NCBI RefSeq assembly: GCF_019968905.1
Contig: NZ_CP079946.1
Coordinates: 8,591,356 to 8,655,355 of the forward strand
Direction of reading: 5' to 3'
Length of the DNA stretch: 64,000 nucleotides
DNA from: Corallococcus sp. EGB
Lineage (GTDB): Bacteria; Myxococcota; Myxococcia; Myxococcales; Myxococcaceae
Shown here: piece after piece, positions 26,043 to 34,364 of the stretch
Layout: every line of letters begins with the position of its first letter
Position numbering within the stretch: position 1 is the first letter of the stretch
Program-made: the position numbers and the translations under genes
The notes under the pieces: model-generated
Seen by the model: the letters and a program-made list of their open reading frames with translations, nothing else
Database searches by the model: none
Told to the model about the DNA's origin: nothing

Positions 26043-26756
26043 ATGGTCGAAAACGTCATCTTCGATGTGGATGGGACGCTCATCGACTCCGTGGACGAGC
26101 ACGCGGAGGCCTGGCGCAGGTCGTTCATCGAGTTCGGGCGGGACATCCCGTTCGCCCACGTGCGCAGCCAGATTGGCAAGGGCGCGGACCAGCTGCTGCC
26201 CGTGTTCTTCAACGACGAGGAGCTGGAGCGCTTCGGCAAGGACCTGGAGGAGTACCGCGCCGCGCTCTTCAAGCGCGAGTTCCTGCCCAAGGTGCGCGCC
26301 TTCCCGCGCGTGAAGGAGCTGTTCCAGCAGCTGCGCAAGCGCGGGCGGAGGGTGGCGCTGGCCTCCAGCGCCAAGGACGACGAGCTCAAGCGCTACGTGG
26401 AGCTGTGCGGCATCGACGGCCTGTTCGAGACGAAGACGAACAAGGACGAGGTCGACAAGAGCAAGCCGCACCCGGACATCTTCGAGGCCGCGCTCCTGAA
26501 GCTGGACAAGCCGGACCCCGCCACCGTGGTGGTGGTGGGCGACACGCCCTTCGACGCGCTGGCCGCGGGCAAGCTGCACCTGGCGTCCGTGGGCGTGCTG
26601 TGCGGCGGCTTCCGCGCGGAGGACCTGCGCACGGCCGGCTGCCGCACGCTGGTGAAGGACCCCGCGGAGCTGCTGCAGCGCCTGAATGAAGACCCGGAGG
26701 CCTGGCCGTGGGACGCGGCGTCGCGGGGCACCTCCAAGGACGAGGAGTCGCGCTGA
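26043..26756 (+). CDS. HAD-superfamily hydrolase (beta-phosphoglucomutase/Gph-like)
   Basis: A 237-residue HAD phosphatase. Motif I is FDVDGT with nucleophile Asp8 and acid/base Asp10; motif II lies in VALASSAKDDE; motif III is KSKPHPDIF; motif IV is VVVVGDTPFD. The alpha-helical cap between motifs I and II is typical of the phosphoglycolate phosphatase/beta-phosphoglucomutase group. Substrate is not predictable. The ATG at 26043 has GGAGG 10 nt upstream. It begins 47 nt after the LolA-like lipoprotein on the same strand. Confidence 0.9.
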   Translation: MVENVIFDVDGTLIDSVDEHAEAWRRSFIEFGRDIPFAHVRSQIGKGADQLLPVFFNDEELERFGKDLEEYRAALFKREFLPKVRAFPRVKELFQQLRKRGRRVALASSAKDDELKRYVELCGIDGLFETKTNKDEVDKSKPHPDIFEAALLKLDKPDPATVVVVGDTPFDALAAGKLHLASVGVLCGGFRAEDLRTAGCRTLVKDPAELLQRLNEDPEAWPWDAASRGTSKDEESR

Positions 26757-26796
26757 AGTCCATGAAGGGCTGAAGGCGGCCTGAAGGCGCCCCGGC

Positions 26797-26814
26797 GGCC
26801 ACGAAGACGTGGCC
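26797..26814. terminator. Hairpin between convergent HAD and H1-like genes
   Basis: GGCCACG (26797-26803) pairs perfectly with CGTGGCC (26808-26814) around AAGA. It lies in the 80-bp gap between two convergent genes and could serve both strands, though neither side has a T tract. Confidence 0.5.
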
Positions 26815-26836
26815 ACCGGCGATCGCCCTCCAGGTG

Positions 26837-27295
26837 CTACTTGCGCGCCCCGCCCCGCTTCGTGCGTGAACGGGAGGCCGTGCTCTTGCGAGCGGTCCCG
26901 CGGCGCGCCGGGGTGCTCTTGCGGGCCGTGGAGCGCTTGCCGGCGGTGCCGGTGCGCGCGGTGGACTTGCGGCCCTGGGTGGTGCGCCGGGCCCGGGTGG
27001 GCGCGGCCTTCCGGCGGCTGGAGGAGGAGCTCCGCTTCGCCGTGGCGGCGCGGCGCTTCCCGCCCACGCGCCCCGCCTTGCGCGCGTTCTTGCGGGCCGC
27101 GGGACGCCGGCGGGCCGCCTTCGCCTTGCTGCCGGAGCCGCCCTTCATCCCGCCCCCGGTGAGCTTGTTCACGGTGGCGTACGCGCGGGCCGCGGCGGTC
27201 TTCTCGCTGACGCCCTTGTCCTCGTAGCCCTTCTCGATGTGCTCGGCCATGCGCTTCTGTTTCGCCGAGTACTTGCTCTTGCTTCCACGTGCCAT
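26837..27295 (-). CDS. Small basic chimera: plasmid-stabilisation-like head plus histone-H1-like tail
   Basis: A 152-residue, very basic protein. The first 50 residues (MARGSKSKYSAKQKRMAEHI, then EKGYEDKGVSEKTAAARAYATVNK) match small proteins often annotated as plasmid stabilisation proteins. From about residue 55 to the end it is an Arg/Lys/Ala/Ser/Thr-rich tail (RRRPAARKNARKAGRVGGKRR; repeated GRKSTAR-, GKRSTARKST-type units), like eukaryotic histone H1 tails. It should be disordered and bind DNA or RNA. Myxobacteria use such tails in other regulators, for example CarD. The ATG at 27295 has a good GGAGGG site upstream. Confidence 0.8.
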   Translation of the reverse strand: MARGSKSKYSAKQKRMAEHIEKGYEDKGVSEKTAAARAYATVNKLTGGGMKGGSGSKAKAARRRPAARKNARKAGRVGGKRRAATAKRSSSSSRRKAAPTRARRTTQGRKSTARTGTAGKRSTARKSTPARRGTARKSTASRSRTKRGGARK

Positions 27296-27437
27296 GCAGT
27301 GCCCTCCTGGAGAATGTCCCGGCGCGGGTCCGGAGCATGGAGTCCGCGTTGCCTGGAAGGTGAACACGCCTGCCCAGGGAGGGAACCCGTCAGCCCCCTA
27401 CCCCTGTCCACCCGTGGAACCTCTTCGCGCGCGGGGG

Positions 27438-28514
27438 ATGGGGAATGGACAGTGCCCAGCCCTCCGCGCCCGGGTCCCGCTGGTGCCCGAGCGGCTTCGT
27501 GCGCAGCTTGAGGGCGCCGCACAGAAAGCAGAGAGGTCTCCCCTGGAACCCGCACTCAACGCGCCTCCGCGCCTTCGCCACCTGGACGAGGGGCCCGCGG
27601 TCCTGGTGGTGAATACGCGCTCGCGCTCGGGGCGCGACGCCTTCGAGCACGCCCGCGAGCGGCTCGCCGCCCACGGCATCCCGCTCATGGCCGCGCATGC
27701 GCTGACGCGGCCCAAGCGCCTGCGCAAGGTCGTGGAGGAGGCGCTCGCCCAGGGGGCCCGCCGCGTCCTCGTGGGAGGAGGCGACGGCACCCTCAGCTGC
27801 GCGGCGCAGGCGCTGATGGGGCACGACGTGACGCTGGGCGTGGTGCCGCTGGGCACCGGCAACGACTTCGCGCGCTCCCTGGGCATCCCGGACACGCTGG
27901 AGGCCGCGTGCGACGTCATCGCCGGGGGCTACACGGCGCGCGTGGACGTGGGGCTCGCCAACGGGCGGCCCTTCCTCAACGCCGCCAGCCTGGGGCTCAC
28001 CACCGCCATCGCGAAGCGGCTCACGCAGGAATTGAAGCAGCGCGCCGGCAAGCTGGCCTACCCCATGGCCGCCGCCGCGGAGATGCGCACGCTGCAGCCC
28101 TTCCACGTCCGGCTCCAGGCGGACGGGCAGACGCTGGAGGTGGATGCGCTCCAGCTGGTGGTGGGCAACGGCCGCTACCATGGGGCGGGCAACATGGTGG
28201 CGCCGGACGCGACGCTGGACGACCGCCGCTTCCACGTCTACGCCATCACCGCGCCCTCCGCGGCGGACGGCGGCGAGCGCACGGGGCTGGGCCACCTGCA
28301 GGACGTGGCCACGCTCGCGCGCGTGGCGCTGGGCATGAGGAGCGGCGGGCACCTGGAGCACGAGTCCGTCGTGCACCTGCACACCTCCCGGCTCGTGGTG
28401 GAGACAGAGCCGCCCATGGAGGTGAACGCGGACGGGGAGAACGTGGGCATGACGCCCATGCGCTTCGAGCTGTCCCCCTCCGCGCTGCGCGTCTACGCGC
28501 CCGCGCCTCAGTAG
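27438..28514 (+). CDS. Diacylglycerol kinase catalytic-domain lipid kinase (YegS/DgkB-like)
   Basis: Up to 358 residues. After about 50 unconserved residues the DAGK fold begins (GPAVLVVNTRSRSG), with the nucleotide loop VLVGGGDGTLSCAAQAL, LGVVPLGTGNDFARSLGIP, and the C-terminal lipid-kinase domain (VVGNGRYHGAGNMVAP, MEVNADGE). It probably phosphorylates diacylglycerol or a related lipid at the inner membrane. The start is uncertain: the ATG at 27438 lacks a strong ribosome-binding site, and a shorter protein starting nearer the DAGK fold is possible. It is divergent from the H1-like gene and convergent with hrcA, only 8 nt away. Confidence 0.88.
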   Translation: MGNGQCPALRARVPLVPERLRAQLEGAAQKAERSPLEPALNAPPRLRHLDEGPAVLVVNTRSRSGRDAFEHARERLAAHGIPLMAAHALTRPKRLRKVVEEALAQGARRVLVGGGDGTLSCAAQALMGHDVTLGVVPLGTGNDFARSLGIPDTLEAACDVIAGGYTARVDVGLANGRPFLNAASLGLTTAIAKRLTQELKQRAGKLAYPMAAAAEMRTLQPFHVRLQADGQTLEVDALQLVVGNGRYHGAGNMVAPDATLDDRRFHVYAITAPSAADGGERTGLGHLQDVATLARVALGMRSGGHLEHESVVHLHTSRLVVETEPPMEVNADGENVGMTPMRFELSPSALRVYAPAPQ

Positions 28515-28522
28515 GAGCCGCG

Positions 28523-29554
28523 CTACACCTTCTCCAGCACGCTGGAGAGCACCTGGGCGGTGAAGTTCACCAGGGGAATCACGCGCCGGTAGTCCATGCG
28601 CGTGGGCCCGATGACGCCCACGGTGCCCAGGACCGCCTCCGCCGTGCCGTAGGGGCTGGCGATGACGGTGACGTCACCGGCGGCGGAGAACTCGCTCTCC
28701 GCGCCGATGAAGACGTGCATCTCCTTGGTGCGCTGCACGCGGTCCAGCAGGTGCAGGAGCTTGTGCTTCTCATCCAGGGCGCGGAAGAGCGCGCGGATGC
28801 GCTCCACGTCCGCGAACTCCGGCTGCTCCAGGAAGGAGCCGGTGCCTTCGATGAGCACGCGCTCGGGCGTCTGCAGGTCGGTGGCGGCGGCGCCCAGGCG
28901 CAGGGCCTTGGCGGTCAGCGCGTTGTAGAGGGCCTGCTCCTGGTCCATCTCCGCGCGGATGCGCTCGCGCGCCTCCTCCAGGGGCACCTGGTGGAGCAGC
29001 TCGGAGAGGTAGTTGCTCGCCTTGAGGAGCTCGTCGGACGTCACCGGGAAGTCCACGGTGAGGGCCTTGTTGTGCACCTGGCCGTTCTGGCCCACGAGGA
29101 TGGCCAGCACGCGGTTCTCGCGCAGGCGCAGGAACTCGATGCGCTGGAACACGGCGGCGTCGGGGCGGGGCGTGAGGACGACGCCCGCGTGGCGCGTGAG
29201 CGAGTGCAGCACGCGGCTGGCCTCCGACAGCACCTCGTCCAGGCTGGACTCATGGATGAGGCCGGCGTGGATGAGCTCGCGGTCGCGCGGAGCGGGGTCG
29301 CGCAGCTTCACCAGGGTGTCCACGTAGAAGCGGTAGCCGCGGTCGGTGGGCACGCGGCCGGCGGAGGTGTGGGGCTTCTCCAGGAAGCCCAGGGCCTCCA
29401 GGTCGGCGAGCACGTTGCGCATGGTCGCGGAGGACACGTCGAACTCTCCGCGCCGCGTCAGCTGCTGACTGCCGACCGGGCCGCCCGTGGTGATGTACTC
29501 CTGCACCACGGCCCGGAGGACTTCCTTCTCACGCTCACCCAACTCGTCGGGCAT
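28523..29554 (-). CDS. hrcA: Heat-inducible transcriptional repressor HrcA
   Basis: A 343-residue HrcA. The N-terminal winged helix (EVLRAVVQEYITTGGPVGSQ, SSATMRNVLADLEALGFLEKPHTSAGRVPT) is highly typical, followed by a GAF-like domain with a dimerising insert. HrcA normally represses chaperone genes by binding CIRCE elements. I saw no CIRCE half-site (TTAGCACTC) upstream of this gene, and no grpE, dnaK or dnaJ next to it, so it appears separated from its usual operon. The ATG at 29554 fits the family N-terminus. Confidence 0.93.
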   Translation of the reverse strand: MPDELGEREKEVLRAVVQEYITTGGPVGSQQLTRRGEFDVSSATMRNVLADLEALGFLEKPHTSAGRVPTDRGYRFYVDTLVKLRDPAPRDRELIHAGLIHESSLDEVLSEASRVLHSLTRHAGVVLTPRPDAAVFQRIEFLRLRENRVLAILVGQNGQVHNKALTVDFPVTSDELLKASNYLSELLHQVPLEEARERIRAEMDQEQALYNALTAKALRLGAAATDLQTPERVLIEGTGSFLEQPEFADVERIRALFRALDEKHKLLHLLDRVQRTKEMHVFIGAESEFSAAGDVTVIASPYGTAEAVLGTVGVIGPTRMDYRRVIPLVNFTAQVLSSVLEKV

Positions 29555-29610
29555 TCCCGCTCACGCTCCGGAAGGCCCTGGGCCCGTCCTCCGGACCTCC
29601 GTGCCTCCTG

Positions 29611-29620
29611 TAGAATTCTA
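29611..29620. promoter_or_regulatory. AT-rich palindrome between hrcA and the EamA transporter
   Basis: The perfect palindrome TAGAATTCTA provides a TAGAAT -10-like box on both strands, 57 bp upstream of hrcA and about 140 bp upstream of the preferred EamA start. No convincing -35 box is visible at the right distance on either strand, so it may be a -10 element or a small operator. It is the only AT-rich spot in the gap. Confidence 0.35.
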
Positions 29621-29759
29621 AAAGGGACGCCCGGGGCATTCAATTGGGAGGGCCGTGAGGGAGGGCAGGCAGGCGGGCATGGGTCTTCCTGCCCGAGGGG
29701 ACGGGTACGGCAAAGCGCACATCGCCCTGGAGGGTGGTGGGGACTACAAGGCCGCCGCC

Positions 29760-30656
29760 GTGACGACCGCGACCGCGCCCACCGAAGCCGCAGACCCGGT
29801 GCCCCACCGGGGCCGCCTGCTGTTCAGCCTCTTCGCGCTGTACGTCATCTGGGGGTCGACCTACCTGGCGATGCGGTTCGCGCTGGAGGGCTTTCCGCCG
29901 TTCCGGATGGCGGGGCTGCGCTTCCTCCTCGCGGGCGGGGTGTTGTTCGCCGGTTTGCGGTTGAAGGGGCAGCCGGGGCCGGGCTTGCGTCAGTGGGGGG
30001 CGAGCACGGTCACGGGGGTGCTGCTGCTGGTGATGGGCAACGGCGGCATCGCGTTGGCGCAGAACCTGGGGGTGCCCTCCGGGGTGGCGGCGCTGGTGGT
30101 GGGGAGCATGCCGTTGTGGGCGGCCATCTTCGGAGCAGCCTTCGGGCAGCGGCCGGGCCGCGCGGAACTGGCGGGCCTGGTGCTGGGGTTCGCGGGGGTG
30201 GCGCTGCTCAACCTGGGCGGGGACATGGGCGGCGGCGTGGCGGCGCTGGCGGTGGTGGTGGCGCCCATGGCGTGGGCCTTCGGGTCGGTGTGGAGCCGGC
30301 GGTTGCCGATGCCCGCGGGGTTGATGACGCCGGCGACGCAGATGTTGAGCGCGGGCGTGGTGATGCTGGGGGTGAGCTTCGCGTTGGGGGAGCGGATGGC
30401 GGACGGGGTGCCACCGCGCGCGCTGATGTCGTTCGTGTATCTGGTGGTGTTCGGTTCGCTGGTGGCGTTCAGCGCGTATGGGTATCTGCTGCGGCATGCG
30501 AGGCCGTCGCTCGCGACGAGCTACGCGTACGTGAACCCGGCGGTGGCGGTGCTGCTGGGCGTGGTGTTCGCGGGAGAGGCGCTGGGGGCCATGACCTGGG
30601 TGGCCATGAGCGCCATCCTGGTCGCGGTGATGCTGCTGGCCCGCGGGAAGCGGTGA
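29760..30656 (+). CDS. EamA/DMT-superfamily transporter
   Basis: A ten-helix drug/metabolite transporter made of two EamA repeats, about 298 residues from a GTG at 29760; frames to 29655 or 29679 would add up to 35 residues without homology. The first helix motif ALYVIWGSTYLAMRFALEGFPP is the signature of the YedA/RhaT-like EamA group, and the second repeat ends with SYAYVNPAVAVLLGVVFAGE. These proteins export amino acids or other metabolites; the substrate cannot be read from sequence. It is divergent from hrcA and ends 10 bp from the convergent DUF4157 gene. Confidence 0.85.
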   Translation: MTTATAPTEAADPVPHRGRLLFSLFALYVIWGSTYLAMRFALEGFPPFRMAGLRFLLAGGVLFAGLRLKGQPGPGLRQWGASTVTGVLLLVMGNGGIALAQNLGVPSGVAALVVGSMPLWAAIFGAAFGQRPGRAELAGLVLGFAGVALLNLGGDMGGGVAALAVVVAPMAWAFGSVWSRRLPMPAGLMTPATQMLSAGVVMLGVSFALGERMADGVPPRALMSFVYLVVFGSLVAFSAYGYLLRHARPSLATSYAYVNPAVAVLLGVVFAGEALGAMTWVAMSAILVAVMLLARGKR

Positions 30657-30666
30657 GCGGGAGCCG

Positions 30667-32466
30667 CTAGCGTCCGCAGCGGCTGCGCTTGGAGACGCAC
30701 ATCGTCAGGGCATTGGCGAAGCCGTGGGCGTAACAGCTCTCGTGCCAGGACTGGGCGATGAGCGGATCATTGACCTGGGTGGGCACGCGGGTCATCTGGA
30801 AGAACGCGCGGAACTCGCCGCCCTGGAGTTGGGGCCCCTGGCGATCCTCGTAGTTGCGGGCGTAGTTCTCGAAGGTGATGCGGTCCGCGCCGCTCTCCGC
30901 GACGACCCCGCCCCAGTGGTACTCCCACACCGGCTCGCTGTAGACGGGCGGAGGAACGGGCACCGCCGGGCGGGGAGCCACCTCGTCCCGCATCCGCATC
31001 CAGTTGCGGTGCTGGGCGTCCTGATAGCGCTCCATGGCGCCCACGGAGTAGGTCTGGAACGCATCGCCCACGCGCGGATCCGCGTAGGCATTGAGGCCCA
31101 GGCGGAAGAGGAGCTGCTCGTAACGTGTGCGGAGCGTGGCCCCGTTGAGGTTGACGCCGTTGAGCGTCATGGGGGCATGGGCACGGACCCGGTTCACCAG
31201 GCGGCCATAGTTGCGGCCGATGGGGCCGTAGTAGCCCGCGAGGGCCGCCATCTGGGCAATGGGGGTATTGGCGCCCGCCAGCGCGTTCTGCAAGCCCACC
31301 TGGTAATCGTTGACCGCGCGTTGCCGGGCCGCGGCGGCGTTGGGGCCCTCTCCCTGTCCATGGAAGAGGAACGTGGTGATGAGGACCGCCAGCCGGAAGG
31401 CGATGTCTCCATGGGCCGGGAAGGCCGGGGCCCATCCCCCGAGCTGCCAGCGAGGCAGGTTGAGGAAGAGCTGATTGCCGGACTGCGAGAGCTTCACGGT
31501 GCGCTGTGCGTCCTGCTGCTCTCCCATGACCTTGCCGGAGATCTCATTGCAGTTCTGCGACACGGCCGGCTCGAGGTGCCCATCCTCGGACATCGCCACC
31601 TGGAACAGCCGCTTGGGTCCCGGGCCGCGCAGGAAAGGCAGACAGCCCGGCTGCGCGGCGGGGCCGATTTCGAGGTAGCGCGGCCCGGGGACCTTGGCGA
31701 TCCGGTAGCTGGAGCCCGCGGACCTCAGCGCGCGGTTGCACCGGGTGATGGCGCTGTCCGTGGCGAAGAAGTGCTTGGCCTGCTCGTGACGAGGGTCGGT
31801 GTCCTCGATGGCGAGCTCGTTGTCATCCGAGAACCGGAGCGCGACCTGGTTGTGCGGCCGCACCACGACGTTCACCGTCCCGGCGTCGACGAGGAAGCTG
31901 TCCCCGTTCGTCTTCGGGTAGGGGTGGAGCCGCACTCCGTCCCGCTGCGTCTCGAAGGTGGCGTTGTGGAGATCGACATCCTGGGCGCCGAGCTGGGCGT
32001 TCTGGATGACGTGGTACGCCTGGAGCGCGGGTGTGGGCGAGGTCCACCGGCCCGCGCCCGGCCAGGAAGCCGCGAGGTGCGCAGGCGCACCCGAGAGGGC
32101 CTGTGCCGCCAGGGCCTCGGCCTCTGCTTCCAGGGCCCCATCCACGAGCAGCCGGGTCCCGCCGCGCCCGTGAGGGACACGCCCCGCGCGCTGTTGCAGC
32201 ACATGCACCAGCTCATGCGCGAGGATCCGGCCTCCGCGAGCAGCGTCGAGTTCGAGTGCACCCGGAGCGAAGAGGATCCGCTCGCCCCAGCAAAGGGCCT
32301 GGGCCCCCAGCCTCGCGACGAGGGGATGCTCGTGCAGGCGTACGGCGCTCAGCTCGGCTCCGAAGGCGCGCTCGAACCGGACACGCACCTCTCTTGGGAG
32401 TGCCCAGCCCCGAGCGCAGGCCTGCTCCAGGAGCACGGGGGAAATCCAACGGTGCCGAGCATCCAA
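30667..32466 (-). CDS. DUF4157-domain protein (HExxH) with large C-terminal domain
   Basis: A 599-residue protein from a TTG start at 32466. Residues about 20-95 are a DUF4157 domain: ALPREVRVRFERAFGAELSA, an FAPG turn, and the zinc-protease-like HELVH at 84-88. This domain marks proteins associated with contractile injection systems and polymorphic toxins. The rest is of no recognised family, but the segment WEYHWGGVVAESGADRITFENYAR recurs at the C-terminal end of DUF4157 proteins. Several cysteines lie in the last 40 residues. There is no signal peptide. It is divergent from the lipoprotein nuclease gene by 177 bp, so a joint role in interbacterial conflict is possible but not shown. Confidence 0.75.
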   Translation of the reverse strand: MDARHRWISPVLLEQACARGWALPREVRVRFERAFGAELSAVRLHEHPLVARLGAQALCWGERILFAPGALELDAARGGRILAHELVHVLQQRAGRVPHGRGGTRLLVDGALEAEAEALAAQALSGAPAHLAASWPGAGRWTSPTPALQAYHVIQNAQLGAQDVDLHNATFETQRDGVRLHPYPKTNGDSFLVDAGTVNVVVRPHNQVALRFSDDNELAIEDTDPRHEQAKHFFATDSAITRCNRALRSAGSSYRIAKVPGPRYLEIGPAAQPGCLPFLRGPGPKRLFQVAMSEDGHLEPAVSQNCNEISGKVMGEQQDAQRTVKLSQSGNQLFLNLPRWQLGGWAPAFPAHGDIAFRLAVLITTFLFHGQGEGPNAAAARQRAVNDYQVGLQNALAGANTPIAQMAALAGYYGPIGRNYGRLVNRVRAHAPMTLNGVNLNGATLRTRYEQLLFRLGLNAYADPRVGDAFQTYSVGAMERYQDAQHRNWMRMRDEVAPRPAVPVPPPVYSEPVWEYHWGGVVAESGADRITFENYARNYEDRQGPQLQGGEFRAFFQMTRVPTQVNDPLIAQSWHESCYAHGFANALTMCVSKRSRCGR

Positions 32467-32643
32467 TTTTCGTGCTCCCCATGTATCGGTGCGGGTCCCG
32501 TGAAGGGTCTACTACACCCAGGGGGGCCCAGCGCACGCGAGCCGCTGAAGACAGGCCGCACGCGGCCCAGAGTCCTTGGAATCCAAGTGACTCCCCCCAT
32601 CATGGACATCATCGAAGTCGGAGGAGGCAATAGAGTCGGGTGC

Positions 32644-33453
32644 GTGCGTCCCGTGACGGGTCTGTGGATGTTTTGCGCGGTGCTCACGGCCTGTGCGGGA
32701 GGGCAGCATCATTCCCGGCATGGGGAGCTGGGGTTCGTGGATTCGGACACCGCCGCGAAGGCGCGGTATGCGGCGTATCTGGCGGAGCAGGCGTCCGCGC
32801 GGGCCGCGACCCAGGCCATCGCCTCCCCGCTGATTCGAGCCATTCCGCCAGCCATGCTCGCGCTGATGATGCAGCAGGACCACGATGCGGATGAGCTCGA
32901 GAGGCAGCTCGCCGCATGCGCGCTGCAAGCCGAGCAGTTGGGGAACACGCGCTACTTCGAGGGGCGGCCTCCGACGCGGCAGGAGTGCGCCGAGGTCGTC
33001 GAGAAGGACCGCTGCGGCAATCCCGTGACCCGGGCCATGCAGTTGGGAAAGCAGAAGCACGTGCTCGCGCTCCAGTGCGCCGAGCAGGTGTTGAAGAAGC
33101 TGTGGCCCGCTCCCTTCAGCATCGAACAGCGCTACCGCTACTACCCGAATGCCCGGATGGTGGAGAGCATCAGCAAGGAGAAGGAAGCGCGCCTCATCGC
33201 CGATGGCTGCACCGACGAACTCCGGGGGACCATCAAGCCGGACATCGTGCTTCACGAGAACCGCAACCTGCTGCTGAAGTCCGTGCTCACCCTGGACTTC
33301 AAGTTCCCGTGTCCGGACAGCAATCCACCTCGGTGGGCCGAGTATGGAAGCAACAGCCCCTATGCCTATGAGTCCCAAGGGGAAATCTACGAGAAGGCAC
33401 TGGGTGGACAGGCCCTGCTCGTGTCGCCCAAATCAGGCGTGGAGTCCAAGTGA
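32644..33453 (+). CDS. Lipoprotein toxin candidate with PD-(D/E)XK nuclease motif
   Basis: A 269-residue lipoprotein. The GTG at 32644 gives a compact signal peptide (MRPVTGLWMFCAVLTAC) with lipobox LTAC and lipidated Cys17; an ATG at 32602 is an alternative. The middle is helical, with paired cysteines. The C-terminal third has a textbook nuclease core: KPD (Asp200) then D-F-K (Asp218, Lys220), followed by YAYESQGEIYEKALGGQALLVSP. This resembles restriction-endonuclease-fold polymorphic toxins. The stop overlaps the next gene, a DUF3396-type immunity protein. A lipidated nuclease with its own immunity gene fits the SitA toxins passed between myxobacterial cells by outer-membrane exchange; type VI secretion is the alternative. 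Confidence 0.75.
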   Translation: MRPVTGLWMFCAVLTACAGGQHHSRHGELGFVDSDTAAKARYAAYLAEQASARAATQAIASPLIRAIPPAMLALMMQQDHDADELERQLAACALQAEQLGNTRYFEGRPPTRQECAEVVEKDRCGNPVTRAMQLGKQKHVLALQCAEQVLKKLWPAPFSIEQRYRYYPNARMVESISKEKEARLIADGCTDELRGTIKPDIVLHENRNLLLKSVLTLDFKFPCPDSNPPRWAEYGSNSPYAYESQGEIYEKALGGQALLVSPKSGVESK

Positions 33454-34364
33454 TGAAACCCATCTTTCCAGCCATTCGACTTCGCGACAAAGGCAACTGG
33501 CTCGCTGGGCGAGATGGCATCGTGATGGCCTTCTTCATCCATCGTGATCACTCGGAGGTAGGGCCCGCGATCTGGCGCTCAATCCAGGCCTACCTCCGTG
33601 CCATCCCGCCCGGCTCACTCAATTGGTACACGTCGGCGGATGGGGACATGGTCCCGCTGGATGACGAAGGCTGGGAACACAATCGCCATGTTGTGATCGA
33701 GCGTATCGGTGGAGGGAGCCGGACCGTGGAGCTGAGGGAGAGCCCCAGCGAAGCAGGGAGCTACCAGGTCGAATACTACGGACGAAGGCTCGACAGCCCC
33801 TTCCATGATGCTCCTGCCACCACCCTGTCGTTCACGTTCCCCACGGAGTACCTCGTGGAGCACGGTGCGGTCCGCCTTCGCTCCCTGGCACTTGAGCTGG
33901 CTCGTGAGCTGCCCCTCAACTTCGGTTACGCCAGCTTTGCTCTTGTCTCGACACAGGGCTCCTGGGCTTCAGCGGATTGGGACATCACCGAAGCACTCCT
34001 CGCGCGGTACGCGGGTCTGGATGCTCCTCGGGCCATGAGATTGAGTTCCGACCTGGGAACCCGAGCCCTCGCCCCCGCCTGGCTCACCTTCCTGGGCCAA
34101 CCCCTGCTGGGACAACTCGGCGGCATCGACGCGCTCCGGGACGCGCTCCCCTTCCCGGAGGTCTCGCTGCTCCCCATGGATGGCGACCGCGTGCTCGTCA
34201 CCCTGGACGAATGGCCTGACCCCATCGATACACGGACGAAGCCCATCCCCCCGCAGTACCGCGCACTGGCCCAGCGGATGGAGCCCTTCCTCTTCCAATA
34301 CGAAGGCGAAGCGCTCCTCCCCTACCAGCAGGACATGAACCGGTGGATCCGCCGGTTCCTCTAA
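33453..34364 (+). CDS. DUF3396 (type VI immunity family) protein, likely cognate immunity
   Basis: A 303-residue cytoplasmic protein. The pattern VMAFFIHRDHSEVGPAIWRS ... LPLNFGYASFAL ... PRAMRLSSDLGTRALAPAWL matches the DUF3396 family, known as immunity partners of contact-dependent toxins. The ATG at 33453 shares its A with the toxin's TGA stop, a 1-nt overlap, so both are made from one message and immunity is guaranteed with the toxin. Codon use is visibly less GC-rich than in neighbours: the 60 bases at 33481-33540 contain 35 G+C. It ends tail to tail with the sulfatase gene, overlapping by 4 bp. Confidence 0.75.
   Translation: MKPIFPAIRLRDKGNWLAGRDGIVMAFFIHRDHSEVGPAIWRSIQAYLRAIPPGSLNWYTSADGDMVPLDDEGWEHNRHVVIERIGGGSRTVELRESPSEAGSYQVEYYGRRLDSPFHDAPATTLSFTFPTEYLVEHGAVRLRSLALELARELPLNFGYASFALVSTQGSWASADWDITEALLARYAGLDAPRAMRLSSDLGTRALAPAWLTFLGQPLLGQLGGIDALRDALPFPEVSLLPMDGDRVLVTLDEWPDPIDTRTKPIPPQYRALAQRMEPFLFQYEGEALLPYQQDMNRWIRRFL

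Noticed and set aside
29555-29654. CIRCE element upstream of hrcA
   Set aside because: TTAGCACTC/GAGTGCTAA half-sites are not present in this gap or near the hrcA start.
30724-32601. A long plus-strand frame running from opposite the DUF4157 gene into the lipoprotein toxin
   Set aside because: Only the last 269 codons (from 32644) carry a signal peptide and a domain; the earlier part is antisense to DUF4157 and lacks any motif.
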